From an uncultured Collinsella sp. (lineage in GTDB: Bacteria > Actinomycetota > Coriobacteriia > Coriobacteriales > Coriobacteriaceae): a stretch of DNA of 11,135 nucleotides. Below are positions 1-7,321 of the stretch, in pieces. The position numbers and the translations under genes are program-made. The DNA lies in NCBI GenBank assembly GCA_958445895.1, contig CAUCTV010000039.1, forward strand, positions 1 through 11,135, read 5' to 3'. Position 1 is the stretch's first letter. Each line of letters starts with the position of its first letter. The notes beneath the pieces were generated by a model. That model was not told the DNA's origin. It did no database searches and saw only the letters and a program-made list of their open reading frames with translations.

Positions 1-2
1 GC

Positions 3-656
3 GCCTTGCAATCGCAGGTCGATCCTCATTTTCTGTTTAACACCATCAGCACCATCGTGTCGCTCGTGCGTACCGAGCCGGACAAGGCCAGGTCGCTGCT
101 GATCGACTTTTCCAACTACTACCGTCAGACGCTTTCTGATTCCGATACCCTCACAACGCTCGAGCACGAGGTGGAACAGGGCACTCGCTACATCAATCTT
201 ATGCAGGCTCGTTATGGCGACGGCCGTCTGCGCGTCTCGGTCGATATCGACTTTGAGGTGCGCGATTGCATGGTGCCGCCGTTTATCTTGCAGCCGTTGC
301 TCGAAAACTGCATCAAGCACGCGCAGCGCGAGACCGAGCCGCTTTCTATTCATGTTAGGGCTTTCGAGACCGATGACGGTTTGGAGATCATCGTCGAGGA
401 CGATGGCATCGGTATGAGCGAAGAGGTCTGCGCGCATCTGTTTGAGCAACATCGCCGAGAGGAGCCCGAGAGCATTACCGCCGACGGCTCCGTCAAGCGA
501 GGTTGCGGCCTGGCGCTCTTCAACGTGCTTCAGCGCATCCATTTCTTTTACGGAGAAGATTCCGGCATGCGCGTGAAGTCCCAGGAGGGCGTGGGAACGC
601 AGGTTATCGTCGAGCTGAACGGCGAGCCGCATGAGCCGGCGCCGTTGACGGCGTAG
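3..656 (+). CDS. LytS-type sensor histidine kinase, 3' part (5' end outside window)
   Basis: This is the catalytic half of a membrane sensor kinase that would autophosphorylate on His and pass phosphate to the regulator encoded just downstream. The reading frame is open from base 3, so the N-terminal sensor part lies upstream of the window, and an apparent TTG start at 6 is internal. The phosphoacceptor motif of the His_kinase family (PF06580), DPHFLFN, has its His codon at 27-29. The ATPase N box (LLENCIKHA), G1 box (VEDDGIGM) and G2 box (GCGLALFNVLQRI) follow, then a closing GVGTQVIVEL strand. The stop at 654-656 is 38 bp before the regulator start, which implies one operon. The same segment of the kinase at 5183-6526 aligns closely (LQAQINPHFLFNTLNTI against LQSQVDPHFLFNTISTI), so the two are paralogues. 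The signal sensed cannot be judged from this part. Confidence 0.93.
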   Translation, partial: ALQSQVDPHFLFNTISTIVSLVRTEPDKARSLLIDFSNYYRQTLSDSDTLTTLEHEVEQGTRYINLMQARYGDGRLRVSVDIDFEVRDCMVPPFILQPLLENCIKHAQRETEPLSIHVRAFETDDGLEIIVEDDGIGMSEEVCAHLFEQHRREEPESITADGSVKRGCGLALFNVLQRIHFFYGEDSGMRVKSQEGVGTQVIVELNGEPHEPAPLTA

Positions 657-694
657 CACGCGGTTGGATTGAGAGAAAAAGAGGGGAAGCGCAT

Positions 695-1429
695 ATGTCC
701 GAAGGCTGGAACATCTTGGTGGTTGATGACGAGCCTCCCATTAGGGCTGAGCTACGCTATCTGTTGGAAAAGGATACGCGTGTGGGTCAGATCGCCGAGG
801 CGGGCAATGTCACCGAGGCCGTGGAGTCGATTCTGTCGAACAAGCCCGACGTGTTGTTTTTAGACATTACCATGCCCGGTCGCTCGGGAATTGAGCTTGC
901 CGAGACGCTGCAGAACCTAAAGACGCCGCCGGTCGTGGTGTTTGTGACGGCATTTGCCGAGTATGCGGCTGATGCCTATAACCTCGATGCCGTCGATTAT
1001 GTCGTCAAGCCGGTTGAGGACGCACGCCTGTCAAAGGCACTCGACAAGATCGAGGCGGCCTTGGGCGTCCGTCGTGTTATCCACGCTCCGCGCCAGCCTT
1101 TGCGTCTGACGGTGGACCGCGGGGGCAAAAAGGTGTTCATTCCCGCCGCAGACGTCTGCTACTTTGAGGCGCGTGCCGATTTTTGCAACGCCATCTGCGC
1201 CGAGGGAACGTACCTGATCAATGAGTCGATCTCTTCGCTCGAGCGTCGCTTGGACTCCGAGGGCTTTATTCGCGTTCATCGCAGCTACCTGGTCAATTTG
1301 GAAGACGTGCACAATGTTGAGATTGGCTCCACGGGGTTGATGGAGCTCAGGCTCGACCGCGTGAACTCGACGGTACCGGTGTCCCGTCGTCGTGCCGCCG
1401 AGGTCAAGTCGCACCTGGGGCTTGCGTAA
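695..1429 (+). CDS. LytTR-family response regulator (LytR/AlgR type)
   Basis: This is a 244-residue two-domain response regulator, the likely partner of the kinase ending at 656. The receiver domain covers about residues 6-120, with the acidic pair D11/D12, phospho-acceptor D57 in FLDITMPG, T85 in FVTA and K105 in the KPVE motif. After a linker, the LytTR DNA-binding domain covers about residues 134-240, including the hallmark FIRVHRSYLVNL and the terminal PVSRRR. Length and order match LytR/AgrA/BtsR-type regulators. The ATG at 695 is preceded by GAGGGGAAG, so the start is well supported, and a start at 669 in another frame is a shadow. It is strongly similar along its length to the regulator at 6599-7315. 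LytTR proteins usually bind paired direct repeats upstream of a few targets. I could not identify a convincing site, and the target genes are unknown. Confidence 0.95.
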   Translation: MSEGWNILVVDDEPPIRAELRYLLEKDTRVGQIAEAGNVTEAVESILSNKPDVLFLDITMPGRSGIELAETLQNLKTPPVVVFVTAFAEYAADAYNLDAVDYVVKPVEDARLSKALDKIEAALGVRRVIHAPRQPLRLTVDRGGKKVFIPAADVCYFEARADFCNAICAEGTYLINESISSLERRLDSEGFIRVHRSYLVNLEDVHNVEIGSTGLMELRLDRVNSTVPVSRRRAAEVKSHLGLA

Positions 1430-1461
1430 GAGGCTTGCGTGCCGTCGTTTACCATCGCAGG

Positions 1462-1489
1462 TTTGGCATGGGCGCGCGGTGGGCATAAT
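1462..1489 (+). promoter_or_regulatory. Possible promoter of the phospholipase C-like gene
   Basis: A -10-like CATAAT (1484-1489) has a TTTGGC/TTGGCA -35-like element (1462-1468) 15-16 bp upstream. It would place the transcription start about 25 bases before the ATG at 1522. The short gap after the response regulator shows no terminator, so read-through is also possible. This is pattern matching only. Confidence 0.35.
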
Positions 1490-1521
1490 GGGTGGCATCG
1501 AATGAAATCGAAAGGATCATT

Positions 1522-2466
1522 ATGCCCGCGCTTATCACCCATCATCTGTTTGGCGAGGAAAGCATCGACCGTCTTCCGCAGGGCGTCATCACGTCCGATG
1601 AAGAGCGCATTGCCTTTATCTTGGGCAACCAAGGCCCCGACCCGTTTTTCTTTCACATTCTGACACCGCGTGTTTCCGACTGTACGCTGCTGGCGCAGGT
1701 CATGCATCGGTCGCGCATGTCTCGCCAGTTCGCGTGCCTGCGCGATGGCGTGTCGCACCTGCTGCCGCGCGACGCCAGCTTGGGTCGTGCCTTTGCGCTG
1801 GGCCTGCTGTCTCATTACGTGCTCGACCGCAACGCTCACCCCTTTGTCTATGAGCAGCAGTTTGGCATCGTGGAGTCCGATTCAGAGCTTGAGGATTCGA
1901 GCAGTCAGGTCCATGCCGTGATCGAGAGCGACCTGGATGTACTGATGCTGCAGCTTAAACGCGATGGCGCTACGGTCGACGATTACCCGCCGGCGGGCGA
2001 GATCGTCACCACCGATCGCATCAATCGCGTGGCCGGCGTGCTGATGAGCTATGTTGCCGGACGCGTGTACGGCATTGACATTCCGGCGGGGGAGTACGGT
2101 GCTGCCGTTGCCAATATGCAGCGACTTTACCGCGCGATTGAGCCGGCCGGCTCCGCAAAGACGCGCGCGATCTCGCTGGTTGAGGGCTTGGTGCACGACT
2201 ACTCGCTGCTCGACGGCCTTGCGCACCGCGTGACGACCGAGCTGCCCGAGCGTACCGGCAACCTGGGCCACTTGGCATGGAAGAACCCCTTTACCGATGA
2301 AGTCTCGACCGAGAGCTTCCCCGAGGTCTTTGACCGCGCGCTGCTCGATTACGAGTGCACGGTTGCCCGCTTTATCGAGACCGGCGATATGGAAGCCGTG
2401 ACCAACCATGTCAATTACAGCGGTCGCGTGCTCGGCGCCGACGAGGAGTTCGACCGCGAGGAGTAG
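1522..2466 (+). CDS. Zinc-dependent phospholipase C family protein (cytosolic)
   Basis: The protein resembles the zinc-dependent phospholipase C / S1-P1 nuclease-like fold (Zn_dep_PLPC, PF00882), a helical trinuclear-zinc enzyme family that hydrolyses phosphodiesters. Candidate metal ligands visible are H7/H8 in the N-terminal PALITHHLFGE, D40 in NQGPDPFFF, H98 and D102 in LLSHYVLDRNAHP, H106, and H131/E135 in HAVIESDLD. I prefer the ATG at 1522 (314 aa) because AAAGGA lies just before it and the family consensus begins at this Met; an upstream GTG at 1492 would add ten unlikely residues. There is no signal peptide or membrane segment, unlike the secreted clostridial alpha-toxin type, so the protein is probably cytoplasmic and its substrate is unknown. 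It sits 92 bp after the LytTR regulator and 101 bp before an MFS transporter, all in the same direction. The family call is fairly sure; phospholipase activity is not. Confidence 0.82.
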   Translation: MPALITHHLFGEESIDRLPQGVITSDEERIAFILGNQGPDPFFFHILTPRVSDCTLLAQVMHRSRMSRQFACLRDGVSHLLPRDASLGRAFALGLLSHYVLDRNAHPFVYEQQFGIVESDSELEDSSSQVHAVIESDLDVLMLQLKRDGATVDDYPPAGEIVTTDRINRVAGVLMSYVAGRVYGIDIPAGEYGAAVANMQRLYRAIEPAGSAKTRAISLVEGLVHDYSLLDGLAHRVTTELPERTGNLGHLAWKNPFTDEVSTESFPEVFDRALLDYECTVARFIETGDMEAVTNHVNYSGRVLGADEEFDREE

Positions 2467-2552
2467 GGCCCATGCGTGCCCCTTTGCCGAATCCTTACCG
2501 GCGCTTCTGGACAATTGGGGTACGATGAACTAACTGCATATCGGGCGAATAC

Positions 2553-2558
2553 GAAGGG
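2553..2558 (+). promoter_or_regulatory. Ribosome binding site of the MFS transporter
   Basis: GAAGGG lies 9 bases before the ATG at 2568 and fixes that start. It runs into the 12-base string GGGTCCCTGTCC (2556-2567), which recurs at 10994-11005. Further upstream, TACGAT at 2521-2526 could be a -10 element, but no good -35 partner is visible. Confidence 0.5.
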
Positions 2559-2567
2559 TCCCTGTCC

Positions 2568-3827
2568 ATGAAATACACCAAGCTCGAGCGTAACTGGGTC
2601 ATGTACGATGAGGGAAACTCGGCCCTCGTGCTGCTCAATACCTCGGTGGTGCCCATCTACTTTAACGCCATCAATACCGGTGCTTCCTCGGCAGACCTGG
2701 TGGTCGCTTGGGGCAACGCTCAGACGATTGCCTCGCTGGTCATTGCCATGCTCATGCCCATTCTGGGCGCGCTTGCCGATTACGCCGGCAACAAGATCAA
2801 GTTCTTCTTGGGCTTCTTCCTCACGGGCCTGGTTCTTTGCCTGGCGCAGGCTATCCCAATGTCCGCCATGGCATTTTTGACTGTGTACGTGCTGTGCACC
2901 ATCGGCCTCAACTCTTCTATGACGTTCTACGACGCTATGCTGCCCGACATTACCACCGACGAGCGCATGGACGTCGTGTCCAGCTCGGGCTATGCCTGGG
3001 GCTACATCGGTTCCACTGTGCCGTTCATCATCTGCCTGGCGCTTATCATGGGTGGTCCCGCTCTTGGCGTCCCCACCATGCTGGCAACGCGTCTGTCGTT
3101 TGTCATCACTGGTGCCTGGTGGCTCATCTTTACCCTGCCGCTCATTCGCACCTATAAGCAAAAGTACGGTCGCGAGCGTGGTCCCGAGGACACCATCGGC
3201 CACATCGTGGGCGGTGTGTTCTCCGAGGTCGGACACACCATGCGCGAGATCGCCCACAACAAGACCGTGCTGGTCTACATGATCGCGTTCTTCTTCTACA
3301 TCGACGGTGTGCACACGGTCATTTCCATGGCAACCAGCTACGGATCGGCCTTGGGCATCGATTCGACCCAGTTGGTCCTGGCGCTGCTCGTCACGCAGTT
3401 CGTGGCCTTTCCGTCCGCCATCATCTACGGCAAGCTCGCCGGCCGCGTGGGCACGCTCAACATGATCTTGGTGGCAGTCGCCGCCTATATGGGCATTGTG
3501 CTGTTCGCCGCGTTCTTCCTAAAGACCGCCTTTGAGTTTTGGGTGCTTGCCATTATGGTCGGCCTGTTCCAGGGCGGCGTGCAGGCGCTCAGCCGCAGCT
3601 ACTTTGGTCGCATTATTCCCAAGGAAAAGTCCAACGAGTACTACGGCTTCTTTGACATCTTTGGCCGCTATGCAAGCGTTATGGGCACCTTCCTGGTGTC
3701 GATCGTCACCTCGCTGACCGGCAACCCGTCGCTGGGCGTCCTTTCCATTGGTGTGCTGCTGGTCGTTGGCTTTATGCTGCTGGTCCGCCTGTCCCGCATG
3801 ACTCGGGCGGCAGAGCATGCCGCATAG
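2568..3827 (+). CDS. MFS transporter, UMF1/Atg22-like
   Basis: This is a 419-residue polytopic inner-membrane protein with about 12 hydrophobic segments, split by a polar central loop near residues 195-225 (the KQKYGRERGPED region). The N-terminal KLERNWVMYDEGNSA and the signature around FYDAMLPDITTDERMDVVSS followed by GYAWGYIGS are characteristic of the UMF1 / Atg22-like branch of the major facilitator superfamily (PF11700). In yeast, Atg22 exports amino acids from the vacuole. Bacterial members have no established substrate, so amino-acid or small-metabolite efflux is only a guess. The ATG at 2568 has GAAGGG upstream. The gene ends 171 bp before the glycosyltransferase, with a terminator-like hairpin in between. 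It probably forms its own transcription unit or follows the phospholipase-like gene, with no terminator seen between those two. Confidence 0.88.
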   Translation: MKYTKLERNWVMYDEGNSALVLLNTSVVPIYFNAINTGASSADLVVAWGNAQTIASLVIAMLMPILGALADYAGNKIKFFLGFFLTGLVLCLAQAIPMSAMAFLTVYVLCTIGLNSSMTFYDAMLPDITTDERMDVVSSSGYAWGYIGSTVPFIICLALIMGGPALGVPTMLATRLSFVITGAWWLIFTLPLIRTYKQKYGRERGPEDTIGHIVGGVFSEVGHTMREIAHNKTVLVYMIAFFFYIDGVHTVISMATSYGSALGIDSTQLVLALLVTQFVAFPSAIIYGKLAGRVGTLNMILVAVAAYMGIVLFAAFFLKTAFEFWVLAIMVGLFQGGVQALSRSYFGRIIPKEKSNEYYGFFDIFGRYASVMGTFLVSIVTSLTGNPSLGVLSIGVLLVVGFMLLVRLSRMTRAAEHAA

Positions 3828-3919
3828 GAGTGAGCGGCTATTGTGCCTGTCCACGGTACTCTTTTGGGATTATCCGCAATAAACATTCTGACTTTCGAAC
3901 AATGATTAGCCCAAGTGGG

Positions 3920-3925
3920 TATGAT
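3920..3925 (+). promoter_or_regulatory. Candidate -10 element for the glycosyltransferase/LytS/LytTR operon
   Basis: TATGAT lies downstream of a locally AT-rich stretch (about 3868-3912) in otherwise GC-rich DNA. A weak -35 (TCGAAC/CGAACA, 3895-3901) is near the expected distance. The 21 bp between the terminator hairpin (ending 3977) and the ATG at 3999 cannot hold a full promoter plus Shine-Dalgarno site. Any dedicated promoter must therefore lie upstream of or overlap the hairpin, and this is the best candidate. Confidence 0.4.
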
Positions 3926-3941
3926 GGAGTCAGCTAGGTCG

Positions 3942-3977
3942 CGGGGCGTCGCCTGTGTTTGGCGGCGTCCCGTTTTT
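3942..3977 (+). terminator. Intrinsic terminator or leader attenuator before the glycosyltransferase operon
   Basis: A 12-bp stem (3942-3953 with 3961-3972, including two G-T pairs) has a 7-base loop, TGTGTTT, and is followed by TTTTT (3973-3977). It is a good rho-independent terminator shape. It lies 114 bp after the MFS transporter stop and 21 bp before the ATG of the glycosyltransferase. It could end the transporter transcript, attenuate the downstream operon, or do both. Confidence 0.75.
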
Positions 3978-3998
3978 GTGTTGCAGGGAGGGTAAGGC

Positions 3999-5186
3999 AT
4001 GAACGCCACGGTCGTGATTCCAACGTATTGGGCGGGCGATGACGCTCGCGCAAACGCTCCTGGCACCTATGACCATTCGACACGACTCAACGCCGACAAT
4101 CCCGAACTCGACCGCTGCCTGGCCTCGCTTGAGCAGGTACGTGACATCCCGCGCATCATCCTTTTGGTGGTCTGTCCCGTTTCTGCCACAGCCGATGTGT
4201 CGCTGCGCGTGCACGAGATTGTCGACGCGCATCCCACGCTCAAGGTCACCGTTGTCACCAACACCCAGGCCTCGCGCATCGCAGACCGGGTTGCTCAGAT
4301 CGCACCCAAGGGTTCGGGCGAGTGCGTGAGTCTGCGAGGCTACGGCGCCATCCGCAACATGGGGCTAGCCTGTGCCGCTGTGCTGGGGCATGACGCGGTT
4401 ATCTTTTTGGATGACGATGAGACTGTCATCGACGCCGACTTTATGAAGCGCGCGACCTATGCGCTGGGCCAGCAGACGCGTCAGGGCCTGCCGATTTTGG
4501 TCAAGAGCGGTTACTTTTACGATCGCGACGGATCCCCGCTGGCGCCCACGGACAAGGTGGGCATCTGCCATCGTTGGTGGACCAAGCGCATCGAGTTCAA
4601 CCGTTGGATGAAAAAGGCGCTCTCGGGCACCCGCATCTCGCGCTCCAACTACGTGTGCGGCGGCCTGATGGCCCTGCACGCCCGCGCCTTTACGCGTGTG
4701 GCCTTTGATCCGTTTATCACCCGTGGCGAGGATCTGGATTACCTCTTTAACATGCGCATGTTTGGCTATGACGTGTGGTTTGACAACGAGTGGGCCGTTC
4801 GTCACCTGCCGCCCGAGTCCGAGAAGCGCTCACCGCGCTTTATGCAGGATGTATACCGTTGGTACTACGAACGGGCCAAGTTGACATTCGCCGCGCATCA
4901 AAAGGAGCTCATTCCCGTTACGGCGGCATCGCTCATGCCCTACCCGGGCCCGTGGATTTCGCGCGAGCTCGACGACCGCGTGCGCAAGACCGCTATGGTC
5001 CGCAGCGTGTTTACCCGCGAGCATGAGGGCTACCTGCGCATCTGGCGCCATGGTATCGACGAGGCAAAAGCCTATGCGCGCCAAAACGCTGCAAGCTACC
5101 TGCGTTTCCAGAGCTTTTGGCCCAAGATTATGGACGGTCTCTGGCGTGACGCACAACTGACCAGCATCCTGGAGGGGACTGAATGA
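3999..5186 (+). CDS. GT-A fold glycosyltransferase (family 2-like)
   Basis: This is a 395-residue soluble glycosyltransferase that would move a sugar from a nucleotide-sugar donor to an unknown acceptor. It starts with the nucleotide-binding strand MNATVVIPTYW. The Asp triad D138-D140 in VIFLDDDETV is the expected DxD metal/nucleotide motif. The segment G243-E244-D245 in TRGEDLDYLFNMRMFGYDVWF resembles the ED catalytic-base region of GT2 enzymes, followed by H269 (VRHLPP). No signal peptide or membrane anchor is seen, so it acts in the cytosol or at the inner face of the membrane. The ATG at 3999 has AGGGAGG 7 bases upstream. The stop overlaps the next gene's start (ATGA at 5183-5186), so it is translationally coupled to a LytS kinase. 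That suggests a role in a cell-surface polymer sensed or controlled by this system, which is inference. Donor and acceptor are unknown. Confidence 0.85.
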   Translation: MNATVVIPTYWAGDDARANAPGTYDHSTRLNADNPELDRCLASLEQVRDIPRIILLVVCPVSATADVSLRVHEIVDAHPTLKVTVVTNTQASRIADRVAQIAPKGSGECVSLRGYGAIRNMGLACAAVLGHDAVIFLDDDETVIDADFMKRATYALGQQTRQGLPILVKSGYFYDRDGSPLAPTDKVGICHRWWTKRIEFNRWMKKALSGTRISRSNYVCGGLMALHARAFTRVAFDPFITRGEDLDYLFNMRMFGYDVWFDNEWAVRHLPPESEKRSPRFMQDVYRWYYERAKLTFAAHQKELIPVTAASLMPYPGPWISRELDDRVRKTAMVRSVFTREHEGYLRIWRHGIDEAKAYARQNAASYLRFQSFWPKIMDGLWRDAQLTSILEGTE

Positions 5187-6526
5187 TCGACCGCCGCGCC
5201 CAGCGCGATAGTTCAATATCAATCTTTCGCATCATTGCCGTTGCCTGCGCCATTTGCGTGCTGATGTACTTTATTTTTGCCCTGGTGACCGGTATCGAGC
5301 CGATCGCCACGGTGATTGCCTGTGCGCTGCTGTGCATCTTTCTGTGCATCTTTATCTTTTTGACGCTCAATCCCGATTCGGTGCGCTCCCAGTACACCGA
5401 GGAGACGCTCTCGGTGGCCTCGGCCATGCTCGAGGACATTAAGGGCGGTCTGACGCAGGAGTCGGCGCGTTTGGTGTGTCAGCGCATTTTGCCCGAGACG
5501 CGCGCCATGACGGTGGCCATCACCGACGAGGACAACGTGCTTGCCTGCGCGGGCGAGTTTGAGGAAAAACTGCTGCCCGATACTCCCATCCACACGCTTG
5601 CCACACGCTACGTTATCGAACATGGCATCGTGCAGTCGTTCAACCGTATGGTGGATGTCGTGGGCTCGGACGGCTCGCACAACCAAGTTCCCGCCGGCAT
5701 TATCGCCCCCATCAAGGTGGGCGATCGTACCGTCGGCACGCTCAAGTTCTACTACAAGACCCCGCGCGCCGTCGACCGTACCCAGTATGCGCTTGCCTCG
5801 GGCTTTGCCGAGATCTTGTCCACGCAGCTCGCCATCCACGAGCTCGAGGTGCAAAAGGAACTCACGGCGCGCGCCGAGGTGCGTGCGCTGCAGGCGCAGA
5901 TTAACCCGCACTTCCTGTTCAACACGCTGAACACCATTGCATCGTTTACGCGCACCGACCCGCTGCGGGCCCGCGAACTGCTTCGTGAGTTCTCATCGTT
6001 CTATCGTGCCACGCTCGACAACTCGGGATCGCTTATTCCGGTCTCGCGCGAGGTCGCACAGACCAAGCGCTACCTTACCTTTGAGAAGGCCCGCTTTGGC
6101 GAGGACCGCGTGCTTGCGACGTTCGATGTGTCCGAGGACGTGGAAGATACGCTGGTGCCGGCGTTCGTGATCCAGCCGATTGTCGAGAACGCCGTACGTC
6201 ATGGTATGGGCGATGACGACGCCCTGAGGATCGACGTGACCGTTCACCAAGACGGCGAGGATGCAATCTTGATTGCCGTGGCCGATAATGGCGTGGGCAT
6301 GGATGAGGGTACCGCCGCCAGACTGTTTGACGAGCGCTCTGCCCGTCCCGACGCCAGCTCTCCCCAGGGTGGCGGCGCCGGTGTGGCCATGCACAATATT
6401 TCGGAGCGCATCCATCGCTTTTATGGGCCGCACTCCTATACGCGTGTCGAATCGGCGCCGGGCAAGGGCACCAAAGTGCTTCTTCATCTTGATTTGTCAG
6501 AGAGCATCTTTGACATTCAAGAGTAA
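5183..6526 (+). CDS. LytS-type sensor histidine kinase with short membrane anchor and GAF-like domain
   Basis: This is a complete 447-residue kinase. Residues about 13-35 and 38-61 form two hydrophobic helices joined by a very short turn (TGIEP), so almost nothing is exposed outside. Residues about 75-225 resemble the GAF-like domain found before the kinase core in LytS/BtsS proteins. A short coiled region around ELEVQKELTARAEVRALQ leads to the His_kinase domain with H243 in INPHFLFN. The ATPase part has an N box with N336 (IVENAVRHG), G1 at D368 (ADNGVGM) and a glycine-rich G2 box at 396-405. The usual LytS 5TM-5TMR_LYT sensor is missing, replaced by the two-helix anchor. The ATG at 5183 overlaps the glycosyltransferase stop and has GGAGGGG upstream. 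The partner regulator starts 72 bp after the stop. The ligand is unknown. Confidence 0.93.
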   Translation: MIDRRAQRDSSISIFRIIAVACAICVLMYFIFALVTGIEPIATVIACALLCIFLCIFIFLTLNPDSVRSQYTEETLSVASAMLEDIKGGLTQESARLVCQRILPETRAMTVAITDEDNVLACAGEFEEKLLPDTPIHTLATRYVIEHGIVQSFNRMVDVVGSDGSHNQVPAGIIAPIKVGDRTVGTLKFYYKTPRAVDRTQYALASGFAEILSTQLAIHELEVQKELTARAEVRALQAQINPHFLFNTLNTIASFTRTDPLRARELLREFSSFYRATLDNSGSLIPVSREVAQTKRYLTFEKARFGEDRVLATFDVSEDVEDTLVPAFVIQPIVENAVRHGMGDDDALRIDVTVHQDGEDAILIAVADNGVGMDEGTAARLFDERSARPDASSPQGGGAGVAMHNISERIHRFYGPHSYTRVESAPGKGTKVLLHLDLSESIFDIQE

Positions 6527-6598
6527 AATAAAAGGCTACGGGCTCAACGTCATGCGACGGATGCCCGGCGTAGTTAGTTGACGAAAGGTTTTATCCCT

Positions 6599-7315
6599 AT
6601 GCTGCGTGCGATGATTGTGGATGATGAGGCGCCGGCTCGCTCGGAGCTTCGCTTCCTGCTCGAGCAAACGGGCAAGATCGGCACGATCACGGAGGCGTCG
6701 AGCGTCCGCTCCGCCATCGAGATGCTTATGGAAAGTCGCGTGGATGTCGTGTTTCTCGATATCTCGATGCCCGGTGCCTCGGGCCTGCAACTTGCCGAGG
6801 CGCTGCATAAGCTCAAAAATCCGCCGGCGATCGTGTTTGTGACTGCGTATAGCGACCATGCGGTCGAGGCATTCGACGTGGATGCCGTCGATTATCTGAT
6901 GAAGCCGGTCGAGGAAGCTCGCTTGGATCGCGCGATCGAGAAAGTCATGCAACGCGCCAAGCCGGTTACGGACAGCAAGGTGACCATCGAGCGAATCCCG
7001 GTGGAAAAGGGCGGCCGCAAGGTGCTCATTCCCGTTGACGACATCCGCTTTATCATGGCCAAGGACGATTACTCCTGCATCTATACCGTCAATGATCGCT
7101 TTTTGTCGACGACCTCGCTGGCGCAGTTTGAGGCCAAGCTCTGCGACTTTGGCTTCTTCCGTGTTCACCGCCGCTATATCGTCAACTTGGCGTGCGTTAC
7201 GGACGTCGAGACGGTGCCCTCGGGCGCCATCCAGCTGGGCATTACGGGCGTCGACGAACGCGTGCCGGTTTCGCGCCGCCGCGTCGTGCCGCTCAAGAAG
7301 GCTCTGAGTCTCTAG
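6599..7315 (+). CDS. LytTR-family response regulator, second copy
   Basis: This is a 238-residue regulator pairing with the kinase at 5183-6526. The receiver has D8/D9, phospho-acceptor D54 (FLDISMPG), T82 (FVTA) and K102 (MKPVEEARL). The LytTR domain runs from about residue 128 to the end, with FFRVHRRYIVNL and PVSRRR. I chose the ATG at 6599, which has GAAAGG 10 bases upstream and puts the first beta strand (MLRAMIVDDE) at the very N-terminus, as in the family. A TTG at 6578 would add seven residues and lose the ribosome binding site. It shares many identical stretches with the regulator at 695-1429, including DAVDY, KPVE and PVSRRR, so the two are paralogues. It is the last gene of the glycosyltransferase/kinase/regulator operon, with a terminator just after. 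Its DNA target is unknown. Confidence 0.94.
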   Translation: MLRAMIVDDEAPARSELRFLLEQTGKIGTITEASSVRSAIEMLMESRVDVVFLDISMPGASGLQLAEALHKLKNPPAIVFVTAYSDHAVEAFDVDAVDYLMKPVEEARLDRAIEKVMQRAKPVTDSKVTIERIPVEKGGRKVLIPVDDIRFIMAKDDYSCIYTVNDRFLSTTSLAQFEAKLCDFGFFRVHRRYIVNLACVTDVETVPSGAIQLGITGVDERVPVSRRRVVPLKKALSL

Positions 7316-7321
7316 CACACT

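Noticed and set aside
2415..3314. Long open frame on the - strand opposite the MFS transporter
   Set aside because: It overlaps a clear transporter gene in full. The translation is rich in His, Gln, Arg and Gly, typical of an antisense shadow in GC-rich DNA, and has no ribosome binding site.
5219..5911. - strand open frame of about 230 codons under the LytS kinase
   Set aside because: It is an antisense shadow of the kinase with biased composition and no start signal.
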